From: JAAYCI01 sp964370045
Lineage (GTDB): Bacteria > Bacillota > Clostridia > Oscillospirales > Ruminococcaceae
DNA length: 39,211 nt
Direction of reading: 5' to 3'
Assembly: GCA_964370045.1 (NCBI GenBank)
Contig: CAYJGZ010000019.1
Coordinates: 1-39,211, forward strand
In this document: piece after piece, positions 17,601 to 24,834 of the stretch
Position numbering within the stretch: the stretch's first letter is position 1
How the letters are laid out: each line of letters opens with the position of its first letter
The notes under the pieces: generated by a model
Databases searched by the model: none
What the model was told of the DNA's origin: nothing
Seen by the model: only the letters and a program-made list of their open reading frames with translations
Program-made: the position numbers and the translations under genes

Positions 17601-18933
17601 AGGAAGCGCCGGATATTTCCACCTGTGCGGAAATTTTCGCCTTCTCCATCTCGAGCATTGCGGCATCCAGCGTTATTTGCCCTGAATCAAGCTGTGTGAG
17701 CAGTGTGTTCATCTGCGCAATGCCCGCATCCATCTGCGCTATGCTTGCGGCGGTTGCTTGTATTTGGGCATCAAGGTCCGCCTCGCTCGCAATGCCGAGG
17801 CCTTCCAGCTGTTGCATTATGGGGGCGATAATATCCCACTGTGTTTGCGTTTTTATCGCATCAAGAGTGGATTGTGCGGTGGCGGCTGTCAGCGTTGCCA
17901 TCTGTGCGGCATTTAGCGGAGGCGTTGCCACATTTTGCAGGAAAGTTTCGTTTTCGGCGGTGAGCGTGCCGGTGGTGTTCAGGCTTTCCACCACCGCCGT
18001 CCAGCCCTCCACCTGCACCTTTGCGGTGGTGTAAGTAAGGTGCATTGCGGCGTAGGTGGGCTTTACAGAGGTGAGCGTGCTTTGTAGCGTCACAAGCGCT
18101 AAGCGCTGTGTCTCAAGGTCGCTTATCTGCTGGGTCAGCTCCATTTGACCCTCCACCATCGCACGCTGCTGCTCATCCAGCATGGCAGAGCCGCTTGCCA
18201 GCTGGTTTGCCATTTCGGCAATTCCTGCATCCAGCTGTGCAATCTGCTCGTCAATAGTGGCGATTTGCTCGTTTAGCTCCGCCTGCGCATCCTCCAGTTC
18301 AAGCCTCGCCTCTGCAAAGCTGTCCGACACAGCGGCGGCGATGAGCAGGTTTGTCTCGTCCATCTTTTCGTCGTTCAAAAGCACCTGTATCTGCTCTTCC
18401 AAAAGGCCGCTGTAAGAGATGCTCGCCACACCCTCAATGCCGTCCAGCTTTGCGGCCAAATCGTTGTTCACAAAATAGGAAAGCTCTGCGTAGTCCATGC
18501 CCTCCATATTTACGGCGCTTACCATTATGGGCAGCATGTTCGGGTTTAGCTTTAGAATGATGGGCGTGCCCACCATTTCATCCCAGTAGCCCTCAATCTG
18601 GCTTATGCGCTGGAGAATATCCACCGTGATGGCTTCCATGTTCACATCCTCCGAAAACTCCAGCGTAATCATGGAGGAATTCTCGGAGGAGGTGGAGCTG
18701 ATGTTTACAATGTCATCCAGCGTCGCAAGCGACTGCTCCATCGGCTTTGTAACCTCCGTCTCCACACGCTCGGGGGTGGCGCCGGGGTAGGGGGTGGAGA
18801 TGAGTATATACGGCAGGTCAATGCTGGGAAGAAGGTCGGGGGTCATGCCGGTGAAGGATACAAAGCCGAGCACCAAAACGGCGATTACCGCCACAAATAC
18901 GGTCATCGGCTTTTTTACGCTGAATTTTGCCAT
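14698..18933 (-). CDS. RND-family transporter with coiled-coil insertion
   Basis: A 1411-residue RND permease (AcrB/SwrC-like), much longer than the usual 1000-1060. The N-terminus MAKFSVKKPMTVFVAVIAVL is typical, followed by PDLLPSIDLPYILISTPYPGA. Residues about 220-480 are an extra Ala/Gln/Glu-rich coiled coil (repeated EQIAQLDAGIAEM-type heptads) inserted in the first extracellular domain. TM4 carries VGMLVDNSVVVIENIYRLR. The second half (LVLSLVFLVGSIALVLSRGFSFMP onward) repeats the fold. A Pro/Ala/Ser-rich tail of about 110 residues follows the last membrane segment. ATG 18933 has AAGGAG 11 nt upstream; an earlier in-frame start at 19011 lacks support. No membrane-fusion partner is adjacent. 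The substrate is unknown. Confidence 0.88.
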   Translation of the reverse strand: MAKFSVKKPMTVFVAVIAVLVLGFVSFTGMTPDLLPSIDLPYILISTPYPGATPERVETEVTKPMEQSLATLDDIVNISSTSSENSSMITLEFSEDVNMEAITVDILQRISQIEGYWDEMVGTPIILKLNPNMLPIMVSAVNMEGMDYAELSYFVNNDLAAKLDGIEGVASISYSGLLEEQIQVLLNDEKMDETNLLIAAAVSDSFAEARLELEDAQAELNEQIATIDEQIAQLDAGIAEMANQLASGSAMLDEQQRAMVEGQMELTQQISDLETQRLALVTLQSTLTSVKPTYAAMHLTYTTAKVQVEGWTAVVESLNTTGTLTAENETFLQNVATPPLNAAQMATLTAATAQSTLDAIKTQTQWDIIAPIMQQLEGLGIASEADLDAQIQATAASIAQMDAGIAQMNTLLTQLDSGQITLDAAMLEMEKAKISAQVEISGASSQLTMADAQLAAALTEVEQGLESLAEAETDALDATNLYDIITTEMLAQILTAQNFSMPAGYVQDAENVSYLISVGENITSQEELSQLVILDLGLEGLEPIKLSDVADVGMIDNSAEIYANINGQDGVLISFNKQSTYATATVSDSIRAEFEKLSEEYPGLEFSTLMDQGDYIYLVINAIMSNLIFGALFAIIILFLFLRDLRPTFITLCSIPISVVFAISLMYFSGITLNIISMSGLAVAVGMLVDNSVVVIENIYRLRNIGVRRSEAAIRGAIQVAGALFASTLTTVSVFLPIVFVEGLTRQLFTDFALTMGYALLASLIVALTLVPAMSSKLLKKTKTYDGKIYTAALSGYKKSLIWVLGHKALVLILSLVFLVGSIALVLSRGFSFMPDMGTPQLSATLQMPKDTTLEDASEISDDIVAQIQNIEGVEIVGAMSGGGGFLMGGGLGGGSNNVESISLYIVIGDSYVVESSRITDEIAAISESFGIESSVSQSGGMSADALAGSGVSISLYGDDLDLLQSTAKEIATALREVEGTMDVSDGIGEVEPEIRFVVDKDKAMEYGLTTAQVYAEIAAALTTENASTTLEAPGETYDVIVAKGTDTLTPTYIRNYSFTVTDREGEEETVYLRDIADIVETETKTSIARDNQRRYINISTAIQPGYNVSLVAQDIETRLAQIELPPGMSIEYGGENESIMASFNDLVQMLLLGLLLVYLIMVAQFQSLKNPFIVMFTIPLAFTGGMLALLITGMELSVIALIGFVMLVGIIVNNGIVLVDYIALLREEGKLCKDAVVEAGLTRLRPILMTSLTTILGLSVMAIGIGTGSEMMQPIAIVAVGGLIYATILTLYVVPAMYYAMNRKEKKLDPEDMPPTDNSPPTGGGHSPVGAIGEGTALSGNSPDASLASSVNNFAPAAPATPATPPVGTAQNPIYKAEPSAQESSAKNPTAEKHIYRSSGDMKAVRAPEQ

Positions 18934-19378
18934 AGAATACACATTCTCCTTAAAGTTGGGTAGAGTGCTAAATAGGTGCAAAGTGTGAGCCTGAAAAAAT
19001 AAGAGTGTCAAAAATGCACACGTGTATCATTATACAGTAACACCCCTTTTGCAACAATCAAATTTTACAATATTTCAAGAATGTTTCACATTAAGCTCAC
19101 ATATCATGTTGATACACAGGCAATTTGCAAGAAAATACAGCAAATGTATGTATTATTCGCTTGTTTTGCGCAGTAAGTGCCGATGATTTTGATTTTTTTG
19201 TATTTTCAGCTCATTTTATGCACATAATACTTGTGTAGCCTTTGTGTGTTGTGGTACACTTACTAAAGATGCACTGCGGTGCGTTTGTCACAAAAATGCG
19301 TCGTCGCTTTTTGTGTTAAAATGTACGAGTGCGTGTTGCTCTAAAATCAAATGTTATTAGAAATGGGGTTTAAGTAGT
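18934..19378. other. divergent intergenic region between RND and SDR genes
   Basis: AT-rich with no credible gene; promoters for both divergent genes must lie here. On the plus strand TTGTGT (19231-19236), an 18-nt spacer and TACACT (19255-19260) are a modest candidate promoter for the SDR gene. GGGG about 10 nt before ATG 19379 is a weak ribosome site. Confidence 0.4.
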
Positions 19379-20143
19379 ATGAGTAGAAAAACTGCATTGG
19401 TAACAGGCTCTTCAATGGGTATCGGCCGTGCGATAGTGTTGGAGCTTGCATCCAAGGGCTATGACGTGTGCATCAACTGCTCCTCCAGCGTGGACAAGGC
19501 AGAGATTGTGCGCAAGGAAGCCGAGGCACTGGGTGCAAAGGCTATTGTTGTGCAGGCAAGCGTGCGTTCGCTGGAAGACATCGACCGCATGTACGACGAG
19601 TTCTTTAAGGTTTATGACCACATCGACGTGGTGGTAAACAATGCGGGCATCACCCACTTTGTTCCTTTCCTCGAAGTTACTGAGGAAAACTGGAACGATA
19701 CTATCAACCTTAACTATCGTGGCACATACTTTTCCTCCCAGCGTGCCGCTAAAAGCATGGTGGAGACAGGCACAAAGGGTGTTATCATAAACATCACCTC
19801 CATCCACCAGCAAATCTACTTCCCCCATGCAAGCATCTACGGCTCTGCAAAGGCAGCTCTCATGAAGCTGACAAACCACATGGCGCTGGAGCTTGCTAAG
19901 TACGGCATTCGTGCTGTGTCCGTAGCGCCCGGCTGCACCATCAACAATCCCGAGCGCCGCGAGCTGGACCGCACAAAGATGCTCGCTTCCCGCATTCCTC
20001 TGCGCCGCTGGGGCGAGAGCGAAGAGGTGGCAAAGACTGTTGCGTTTATCGTATCGGACGATGCCGCATACATCACCGGTGTTACAATACCCATCGAGGG
20101 TGGCTCGATGCTTCCCCCGCTCATCGACTACGAAGTATACTAA
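19379..20143 (+). CDS. short-chain dehydrogenase/reductase (classical SDR)
   Basis: A 254-residue NAD(P)-dependent oxidoreductase. The cofactor motif TGSSMGIG (residues 8-15), NNAG near residue 90, catalytic Ser in INITSIHQQ, the YGSAK motif (Tyr and Lys) around residue 158, and the PG of SVAPGC are all present, as is the C-terminal ITGVTIPIEGGSML. It resembles FabG/glucose dehydrogenase-type sugar SDRs; the substrate cannot be assigned. It stands alone, convergent with the eut locus and followed by a strong terminator. Confidence 0.9.
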   Translation: MSRKTALVTGSSMGIGRAIVLELASKGYDVCINCSSSVDKAEIVRKEAEALGAKAIVVQASVRSLEDIDRMYDEFFKVYDHIDVVVNNAGITHFVPFLEVTEENWNDTINLNYRGTYFSSQRAAKSMVETGTKGVIINITSIHQQIYFPHASIYGSAKAALMKLTNHMALELAKYGIRAVSVAPGCTINNPERRELDRTKMLASRIPLRRWGESEEVAKTVAFIVSDDAAYITGVTIPIEGGSMLPPLIDYEVY

Positions 20144-20166
20144 TAGACAGGCTTTTTGCACAAGGA

Positions 20167-20191
20167 AGCCCCCGACAAAATGTCGGGGGCT
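20167..20191 (+). terminator. terminator after SDR gene
   Basis: A perfect 11-bp stem AGCCCCCGACA-AAA-TGTCGGGGGCT followed by GTTTTGCGTTTT. It lies between the convergent SDR and eutP genes. Confidence 0.85.
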
Positions 20192-20232
20192 GTTTTGCGT
20201 TTTGGTTTAACCATAGCGGTGGTTTTTGTAAA

Positions 20233-20664
20233 CTACTGCAAAAATTTTAGCAGCTCCTCAATGCCCTCGCCTGTTTTACTGCTGATGCAAAAAATCTCCT
20301 CTGCACCTGCCAGCTGTAAAATTTCCTTCATTGTTTCAAGCTGTTCCAAGGGAGGGGCGAGGTCTATTTTGGTCAGTACGCCTATCATCGGGCGGTTGAA
20401 CATGCACTTCATGCGTGGGGAGAAGCTACACTGTGTGTCGGTGCAGTCCTGCAAAACAAGCACGCAGTCCACCTCTGCGGCGGTGGTCACCAGCGCACGA
20501 TAATACTGCTTTAGCTCCACATACTCGCCCGGCGTGTCGATTATGTCATCGTTAATCACCTCTATCGCCTGCGTCTTGTGGTCCTGAAGTTTAAGCCCCA
20601 TAATGCGCTGGGAGAGGCTGGTTTTTCCGCTGGCAATTTTGCCTATAAGCAGTATTTTTTTCAT
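20233..20664 (-). CDS. eutP: EutP-like small GTPase/acetate-kinase-like P-loop protein
   Basis: 143 residues of the EutP/PduV family. The P-loop is GKIASGKTS, a DTPGEY motif follows (G3-like), and LTKIDL gives the NKxD-like G4. The family associates with Eut/Pdu microcompartments; related proteins have been linked to acetate kinase activity or compartment positioning. ATG 20664 is chosen over the in-frame start at 20757 because GGAG lies 9 nt upstream and family members begin MKKILLIGK. It is the last gene of the locus, 372 nt after eutS. Its ribosome site and start lie in the 3' arm of a long inverted repeat. Confidence 0.9.
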   Translation of the reverse strand: MKKILLIGKIASGKTSLSQRIMGLKLQDHKTQAIEVINDDIIDTPGEYVELKQYYRALVTTAAEVDCVLVLQDCTDTQCSFSPRMKCMFNRPMIGVLTKIDLAPPLEQLETMKEILQLAGAEEIFCISSKTGEGIEELLKFLQ

Positions 20665-20762
20665 AATAATGCTCCATTCCTTGCGCTTCGCATCGGCACA
20701 AAATTTAATGAAATATGAGACTCTTATAATGCGAAGCGCAAGGAATGATAAGAGCATTATTG
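20665..20762 (-). promoter_or_regulatory. long inverted repeat covering the eutP ribosome site
   Basis: A perfect 19-bp stem (20675-20693 with 20729-20747), a 4-nt bulge and an outer 9-10 bp stem (20665-20674 with 20752-20761), with a 35-nt loop. In the transcript the 3' arm contains the GGAG of eutP and ends at its ATG, so the folded RNA would hide the start. Confidence 0.65.
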
Positions 20763-20776
20763 ATTTTAGATGAGTT

Positions 20777-20798
20777 AGTTTGAAACTTGTTTCAAACT
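20777..20798. promoter_or_regulatory. 22-bp palindrome upstream of eutP
   Basis: AGTTTGAAAC-TT-GTTTCAAACT, two perfect 10-bp arms. On the minus strand it abuts a possible -10 (TATAGT) with TTTACG 18 nt further upstream. It may be an operator or a transcript hairpin; no regulator is assigned. Confidence 0.4.
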
Positions 20799-20939
20799 AT
20801 AGTTCCTTTTTGTATAAAGCGTAAAACACAAAATACAGGGTGTTTTTTGCGGTGTGATACTAAATGTTGTCGCTAAAAATATATGCAAAAATACCGAGAA
20901 AATCGCACTAAAATCAGGGTGTGGAGATAAGATGTGGCT

Positions 20940-21015
20940 TATTTTTCAATATCCCCCCGTCTTCGGCGGGGGATATATCAGCTTCTTTTGTATTTGCAGT
21001 ATGGTGTTTTTTCTA
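20940..21015 (-). repeat. degenerate MITE-like copy between eutS and eutP
   Basis: ATATCCCCCCGTC-TTC-GGCGGGGGATAT followed by CAGCTTCTTTTGTATTTGCA matches the core and one flank of the element family. The terminal inverted repeats are decayed. Confidence 0.45.
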
Positions 21016-21036
21016 AATTAACTTAAAATTATTTAA

Positions 21037-21384
21037 TTAAGTTTTTGTTATTTCGCAGGGCGCAAAGCCGAGGATATTTTGAAGCACCTCTAAAATATCC
21101 TGCAAAGCGGCAAGCACGCTGGCGACATCTCCGCACACCACAAGCGAGCCGCTAAAGCGGTCCACAAAAATAATGTCCACGTCCGCAGCTTTTGAGGCGA
21201 CATCTGCGCCTATTATGGCCGCCTCGCTCGGCGTGATGGTGAGAATGCCCAGCGCACCCCTGCGTGGGGAGATGACACCCAGCTTTTTGTAAAGGTCATC
21301 GTTTGGGTTTGCGATGAGATGCGCCATTGTCACCTGTTTTCCGGGGACAAATTCCTGTATAATTCTTTGTTTATCTTCGGGCAT
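21037..21384 (-). CDS. eutS: EutS microcompartment hexamer shell protein (permuted BMC)
   Basis: 115 residues of the circularly permuted, single-domain BMC-H type typified by EutS/PduU. Recognisable segments: RIIQEFVPGKQVTMAHLIAN (the N-terminal beta-barrel region), GALGILTITPSEAAIIGADV, and VDIIFVDRFSGSLVVCGDV. It forms bent hexamers in the shell. GGAGGT lies 6 nt before ATG 21384. A palindromic element separates it from the pduT-like gene upstream. Confidence 0.93.
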   Translation of the reverse strand: MPEDKQRIIQEFVPGKQVTMAHLIANPNDDLYKKLGVISPRRGALGILTITPSEAAIIGADVASKAADVDIIFVDRFSGSLVVCGDVASVLAALQDILEVLQNILGFAPCEITKT

Positions 21385-21415
21385 GGTTTACCTCCGTGGT
21401 GCATGTGATGTAGGT

Positions 21416-21534
21416 AGTGGACATGTAGAGGTGATTTAGAATACGTTAAGCGTAGGAAGAGGGCGCTATATCCTTTCCACCGAAGGTGGGGAAGGATATA
21501 GCAAAAAATCAAACCACCGTGTTTGTCCACACCC
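21416..21534 (+). mobile_element. MITE-like element, copy 3
   Basis: A full copy: left end GTGGACATGTAGAGGTGATT, shared AGAATACGTTAAGCG block, GCTATATCC, core CCACC-TTC-GGTGG, GGATATAGC, and right end ACCGTGTTTGTCCACACC. The core stem differs from other copies (A-T replacing G-C on both arms), which is compensatory. Confidence 0.8.
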
Positions 21535-21570
21535 ATGATGTGAAATTTAGAATGCTCGTTTGAAAAGCAT

Positions 21571-22119
21571 CTACAAAAGCGCCTCGAAAATTTCGGGGGA
21601 GGGGTTTGGGATAACAACATGCGTCACCGTGAGGCCCTCTTCGCTTGCTTTGGCAACGCCACAGCGTGTCGCCTCGCTCACGGCGGAAACATCGCCGCAC
21701 ATTGTTACAAAAGACTTGCCGCCTATGCCCGTGCCAAGGCGCACATCAAGCAGCTGCACCTCTGCCGCCTTTACTGCCGCATCCGCCGCATACACCGCCG
21801 CCGTTATGCTGAAAAATTCCATCACGCCTATTGCGTTTGGCTCTGTGGGGGTGGTGGCGGCGTTTATTGCCTGTATCACCTGTGGGTGCACCATGGGTAT
21901 GACAACGCTGTCCACCACATACTGCTCGCCCAGCGCAACGCCAACTTCAAGCGATGCACTCACTGCGGCAACCTCGCCGCTTATCATAATGACAAACTTG
22001 CCCGGGCAGATAGCCTTTGCAAAAAGAAGGCGTGTATCTGCCGCCTTTAGCAGTGCGTCCGCAACCTGCACTCCCTTTGCGATGCTGTTCAGCTCCAAAA
22101 AAGCTATGGTGTGTAGCAT
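21571..22119 (-). CDS. pduT: PduT-like trimeric shell protein with Fe-S pore Cys
   Basis: 182 residues with two tandem BMC domains (about 1-90 and 95-182), a pseudohexamer-forming trimer. It resembles PduT: the opening ELNSIAKGVQVADALLKAAD and AKAICPGKF place Cys at residue 38, the position known in PduT to hold a 4Fe-4S cluster at the trimer pore. The second domain contains RLGTGIGGKSFVTMCGDV. ATG 22119 lies 2 nt after the pduS-like stop, with GAGGAGG inside that gene's end, so the two are coupled. Inferred role: passing electrons across the shell to or from the PduS-like protein. Confidence 0.88.
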   Translation of the reverse strand: MLHTIAFLELNSIAKGVQVADALLKAADTRLLFAKAICPGKFVIMISGEVAAVSASLEVGVALGEQYVVDSVVIPMVHPQVIQAINAATTPTEPNAIGVMEFFSITAAVYAADAAVKAAEVQLLDVRLGTGIGGKSFVTMCGDVSAVSEATRCGVAKASEEGLTVTHVVIPNPSPEIFEALL

Positions 22120-22121
22120 GT

Positions 22122-23480
22122 TTAATTCGCCTCCTCGCCGATGATGTTAATTGCGCCCTCGTCAAAAGATATGCGCCCCGATATGGAGGCGTGTAAGTTT
22201 GCGCCAAGCGCATCATCGGGACAGCGGGCTATCAGCTGGCCTTTTTGCACCTGTTCGCTCTGCTGTACGGCGGGAACACTTGGTGCACCTATGTGCATTT
22301 TTAGGCTAAGCGACACAGCTTTCGGCGTGTGTTCTTTTAGTGTTTCGGCAGAGCAAGCATCGTAGTATTTGTACACGCCTGCCCTTGCGGCGGCTCTCTT
22401 TGTGGGCACAAAGCGCTCGCTCCTTTGAGCGTGCGGCTCTTTTTGTCCACTGCCTTTTTCGTAGCGAATGCCCGCCTTGGCAAGCTCTTTTTTTAGCATT
22501 GCGTTTATACGGCGAGGCTGTAGCATCATGGGGCAGGCGTACAGCTCGCACACGCCACACTCACAGCACAGCGCCGCACGGCGAATGTCCTCATCCTGCA
22601 AAAACTCCTCGGTAAAGCCGTCCGACAGGGAGGTTTTGCGCATGATGCGGTGTGGTTGCAGGGGATGCCCCAGCAGATAGCGAGGGCAAAGCTGTGTGCA
22701 GTAGTTGCACTGAATACACGCACTGCGTGCACGGTTCATCATATGCTTTGTTGTAAGCTTTAGGCTGTTTGCAATGGCGCTGTCCTGCGGCAGTACCAAA
22801 ATGCCGGAGGTGGTTTTGCTTACATAGCTTTGCATAGCCTCTTCTTTTGTCATGCGTGCGCCCATCATAGGGCCGCCGCTCACCACCATGTAGTCCTCGC
22901 TCAGTGCGCCGCCTGCAAGCGCTATACACTCTTCAAAGGAAGTGCCCACAGGCACTTTCATCACGGTGGGGCAGGCGACAATGCCGTTGACGGTGAGGTA
23001 TTTCTCGGTGAATGGTATGCCGCTTAGAGCATCCTCAACGCACAGCATGGTGGCAACGTTGCTGACGATACAGCCCACGTCCGGCGGAATGCCCCCTGCC
23101 GGAACAACCCTGCCCGTAACCTGCGCCACAATCACCTGCTCGTCGCCAGCCGGGTAAAAGCCGGGCATTAGGTGAAGCTGAATGCCATCGTCAAGCTTGT
23201 TTATCGCCGCAGTAAGGGCGGAAATCTCCTGCTTGTAAGACTCTTTCAGCGCAATGTAGCAGGGGATGCCCCCTAAAAAGCGGCGCACCTCGCTAAGCGC
23301 ATGAACTATCCGCTCGGCGCTGTGGCACATCAGATAGCGGTCGGTGCGAAGAAGCGGCTCGCACTCCGCCGCATTTAATATGAGGTAGTCCGCTTTGGCG
23401 CTGAATTTCACGTGTGTGGGAAATCCCGCACCGCCACATCCGATGACACCTGCCTGTTTTATCCGCTCTAACAAATCCAT
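22122..23480 (-). CDS. pduS: PduS-like flavin/Fe-S cobalamin reductase (RnfC family)
   Basis: 452 residues, matching PduS in length. The N-terminal glycine-rich flavin/NADH region GVIGCGGAGFPTHVK, then LNAAECEPLL and an SLBB-type region. Two ferredoxin-like 4Fe-4S motifs follow: CIQCNYCTQLCPR and CCECGVCELYACPM. The C-terminal part resembles a biotinyl/lipoyl-like hammerhead (PAVQQSEQVQKGQLIARC). PduS oxidises NADH and reduces cob(III/II)alamin for adenosyltransferase. Here it sits with a PduT-like pore protein and an EutT domain, so it may both feed cofactor repair and recycle NAD. ATG 23480 has AAGGTG upstream. Confidence 0.9.
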   Translation of the reverse strand: MDLLERIKQAGVIGCGGAGFPTHVKFSAKADYLILNAAECEPLLRTDRYLMCHSAERIVHALSEVRRFLGGIPCYIALKESYKQEISALTAAINKLDDGIQLHLMPGFYPAGDEQVIVAQVTGRVVPAGGIPPDVGCIVSNVATMLCVEDALSGIPFTEKYLTVNGIVACPTVMKVPVGTSFEECIALAGGALSEDYMVVSGGPMMGARMTKEEAMQSYVSKTTSGILVLPQDSAIANSLKLTTKHMMNRARSACIQCNYCTQLCPRYLLGHPLQPHRIMRKTSLSDGFTEEFLQDEDIRRAALCCECGVCELYACPMMLQPRRINAMLKKELAKAGIRYEKGSGQKEPHAQRSERFVPTKRAAARAGVYKYYDACSAETLKEHTPKAVSLSLKMHIGAPSVPAVQQSEQVQKGQLIARCPDDALGANLHASISGRISFDEGAINIIGEEAN

Positions 23481-23554
23481 TTTTTCACCTTTTGCAGTTG
23501 TTTTTTAGGACAACACACCACATAGAACCTATCGCTATGTGTCCGCCTGAAGGG

Positions 23555-23676
23555 GTGTGGACAAACGCAGTGATTTGTTTTTTGGTATATCCTCCCTCGC
23601 CTGCGGCGGGGGGATATACCGCCTTCTTCTTACTCTTGATGTATTCCAAAAAACCGCTATGTATCAGCCTGAAGGG
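23555..23676 (-). mobile_element. MITE-like element, copy 4 (inverted)
   Basis: GTGTGGACAAACGCAGTGAT at the left, then GGTATATCC, core CGCC-TGC-GGCG, GGATATACC, GCCTTCTTCTT and a decayed right end CGCTATGTATCAGCCTGAAG. A similar 23-nt segment at about 23530-23554 (CGCTATGTGTCCGCCTGAAG) lies just left of the element, so the right-end flank is duplicated. Confidence 0.65.
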
Positions 23677-23926
23677 AATCTATAATACCCACAATGGCGC
23701 AATCAATGGGGCAGGTTTCGTTATCGCTTACGGCAATGCGGGCGGTGCTTCCGCTTACCACCAGCACGTTTTCGCCGATGCCTGCGCCCACGCAGTCCGC
23801 CGCAACAAACACAGCGCCGCCCTTTTCGGTGGTGTGCGTCTCCCGCACCACCAGCAATTTTTGGCCGCTTAGGGCAGGCTCTTTTTTTGTGGCCCAAACA
23901 TGGCCTATCACTTCACAAATAAGCAT
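23657..23926 (-). CDS. eutN: EutN/CcmL pentamer vertex protein
   Basis: 89 residues of the BMC-P family that caps the vertices of microcompartments. MLICEVIGHVWATKKEPALSG and QKLLVV are typical openings, with AADCVGAGIGENVLVVSGS in the middle and DCAIVGIID at the end. ATG 23926 with GGAGAAAGCTC upstream is preferred over the in-frame TTG at 23959. The C-terminal end extends into the neighbouring repeat element, so the element's decay may have shaped the tail. Confidence 0.93.
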   Translation of the reverse strand: MLICEVIGHVWATKKEPALSGQKLLVVRETHTTEKGGAVFVAADCVGAGIGENVLVVSGSTARIAVSDNETCPIDCAIVGIIDSLQADT

Positions 23927-23971
23927 GAGCTTTCTCCTTTTTTTGTCGCTGTACGGCAAATATTTGTAGCA

Positions 23972-24631
23972 CTAAGACTGTATGATATAGCTTTTCTTCG
24001 CCGCATAAAATACATCCTTTGCGGAGGGGGTAAGGATGCTACCACGCTCAAGCGTTACGCATTCGCCCTTGCACTGCGCCACAAGCTTTTGCGCCACAGC
24101 TTGTGTCACCACAGTGCGCTTTGCAGGTGCGGCACTGCTTTTGCATTCGCCGCTCGGCAGAGGGCTATTTTGTGTGGTGGGCGCTTCGTAGTCGCAAACT
24201 CCGAGAGCATACAGCTTTTGTGCGTACTGCTCGTACATTTCGTACAAAGCGGCAGGCGCTGTTGCAAGAAAACTGCGGTGAGAAAACGCCGCAGGCAAAA
24301 CCTGCACGGGCATTCCGCACAGCAGTGCGTTTAATACAGCACATGCGGCACCCTTTGTGTCCCGTCCCAGCGCTATGTCGCAAAGCTGTGCAAGGCTCAA
24401 TGACGCAATCAAAACACCGCTGTGCTTTTCAAGCTGTTTTGGCCCTTCATACTGTGAGATAAAGCTGAGGGCGGCATTTTCGCAAAGAGCTTGTGGCAAG
24501 TCGCTTTGCGTGCCCACCACCAAAAGGCTTTTTGAAATGGGCAAAGCGGGCGCATCGGCGCTCGCCTTTGCATAGCGCTTTATTACCTCCGAGACAATCT
24601 CCTCAATTTGTGCGGCGTTAAGAGTGTTCAT
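23972..24631 (-). CDS. PduM-like / Eut-operon conserved hypothetical protein
   Basis: 219 residues. It resembles PduM and the Firmicutes ethanolamine-operon hypothetical family. The N-terminal helix AAQIEEIVSEVIKRY looks like an encapsulation peptide. The middle GVLIASLSLAQLCDIALG and AVLNALLCGMPVQVL, and the end LERGSILTPSAKDVFYAAK, parallel PduM segments (ILLIDLPLLGQLAD, DALAFGIRVQL, LHAGSVLSYRDV). PduM is needed for proper Pdu compartment assembly; the role here is inferred. ATG 24631 with AGGTGG upstream is preferred to GTG 24640. Confidence 0.72.
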   Translation of the reverse strand: MNTLNAAQIEEIVSEVIKRYAKASADAPALPISKSLLVVGTQSDLPQALCENAALSFISQYEGPKQLEKHSGVLIASLSLAQLCDIALGRDTKGAACAVLNALLCGMPVQVLPAAFSHRSFLATAPAALYEMYEQYAQKLYALGVCDYEAPTTQNSPLPSGECKSSAAPAKRTVVTQAVAQKLVAQCKGECVTLERGSILTPSAKDVFYAAKKSYIIQS

Positions 24632-24667
24632 GTGTGCCACCTTTCGATGTGGGCATATAAGTAAAAG

Positions 24668-24772
24668 TGTTGATTAGTTTTTCGTTATCCCTCGCCTGCG
24701 GCGGGGGATAACGGCTTTTTTATGCTCGCCGTACAGTGTTTTGCTTCTAAATCAAATTTGTGTGTCCACTCC
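24668..24772 (-). repeat. MITE-like element, copy 5 (partly decayed)
   Basis: TTAGTTTTTCGTTATCCC, core CGCC-TGC-GGCG, GGGATAACGGCTTTTTTATG and right end AATTTGTGTGTCCACTCCCC. A second right-end fragment, CTATGTGTGTCCACTCCCCG, lies at about 24833-24854, overlapping the end of the eutT-pduL gene. Confidence 0.6.
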
Positions 24773-24834
24773 CCGATGTGGGTGTGGGTAGGGGAATAGC
24801 GGCTTACTTTTGATTTTTGTTCGCAGTGTCGGCA

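Noticed and set aside
19379..20143. SDR gene as the missing eut alcohol dehydrogenase
   Set aside because: It is on the opposite strand, separated by a terminator, lacks an encapsulation peptide, and classical SDRs are not known as EutG substitutes.
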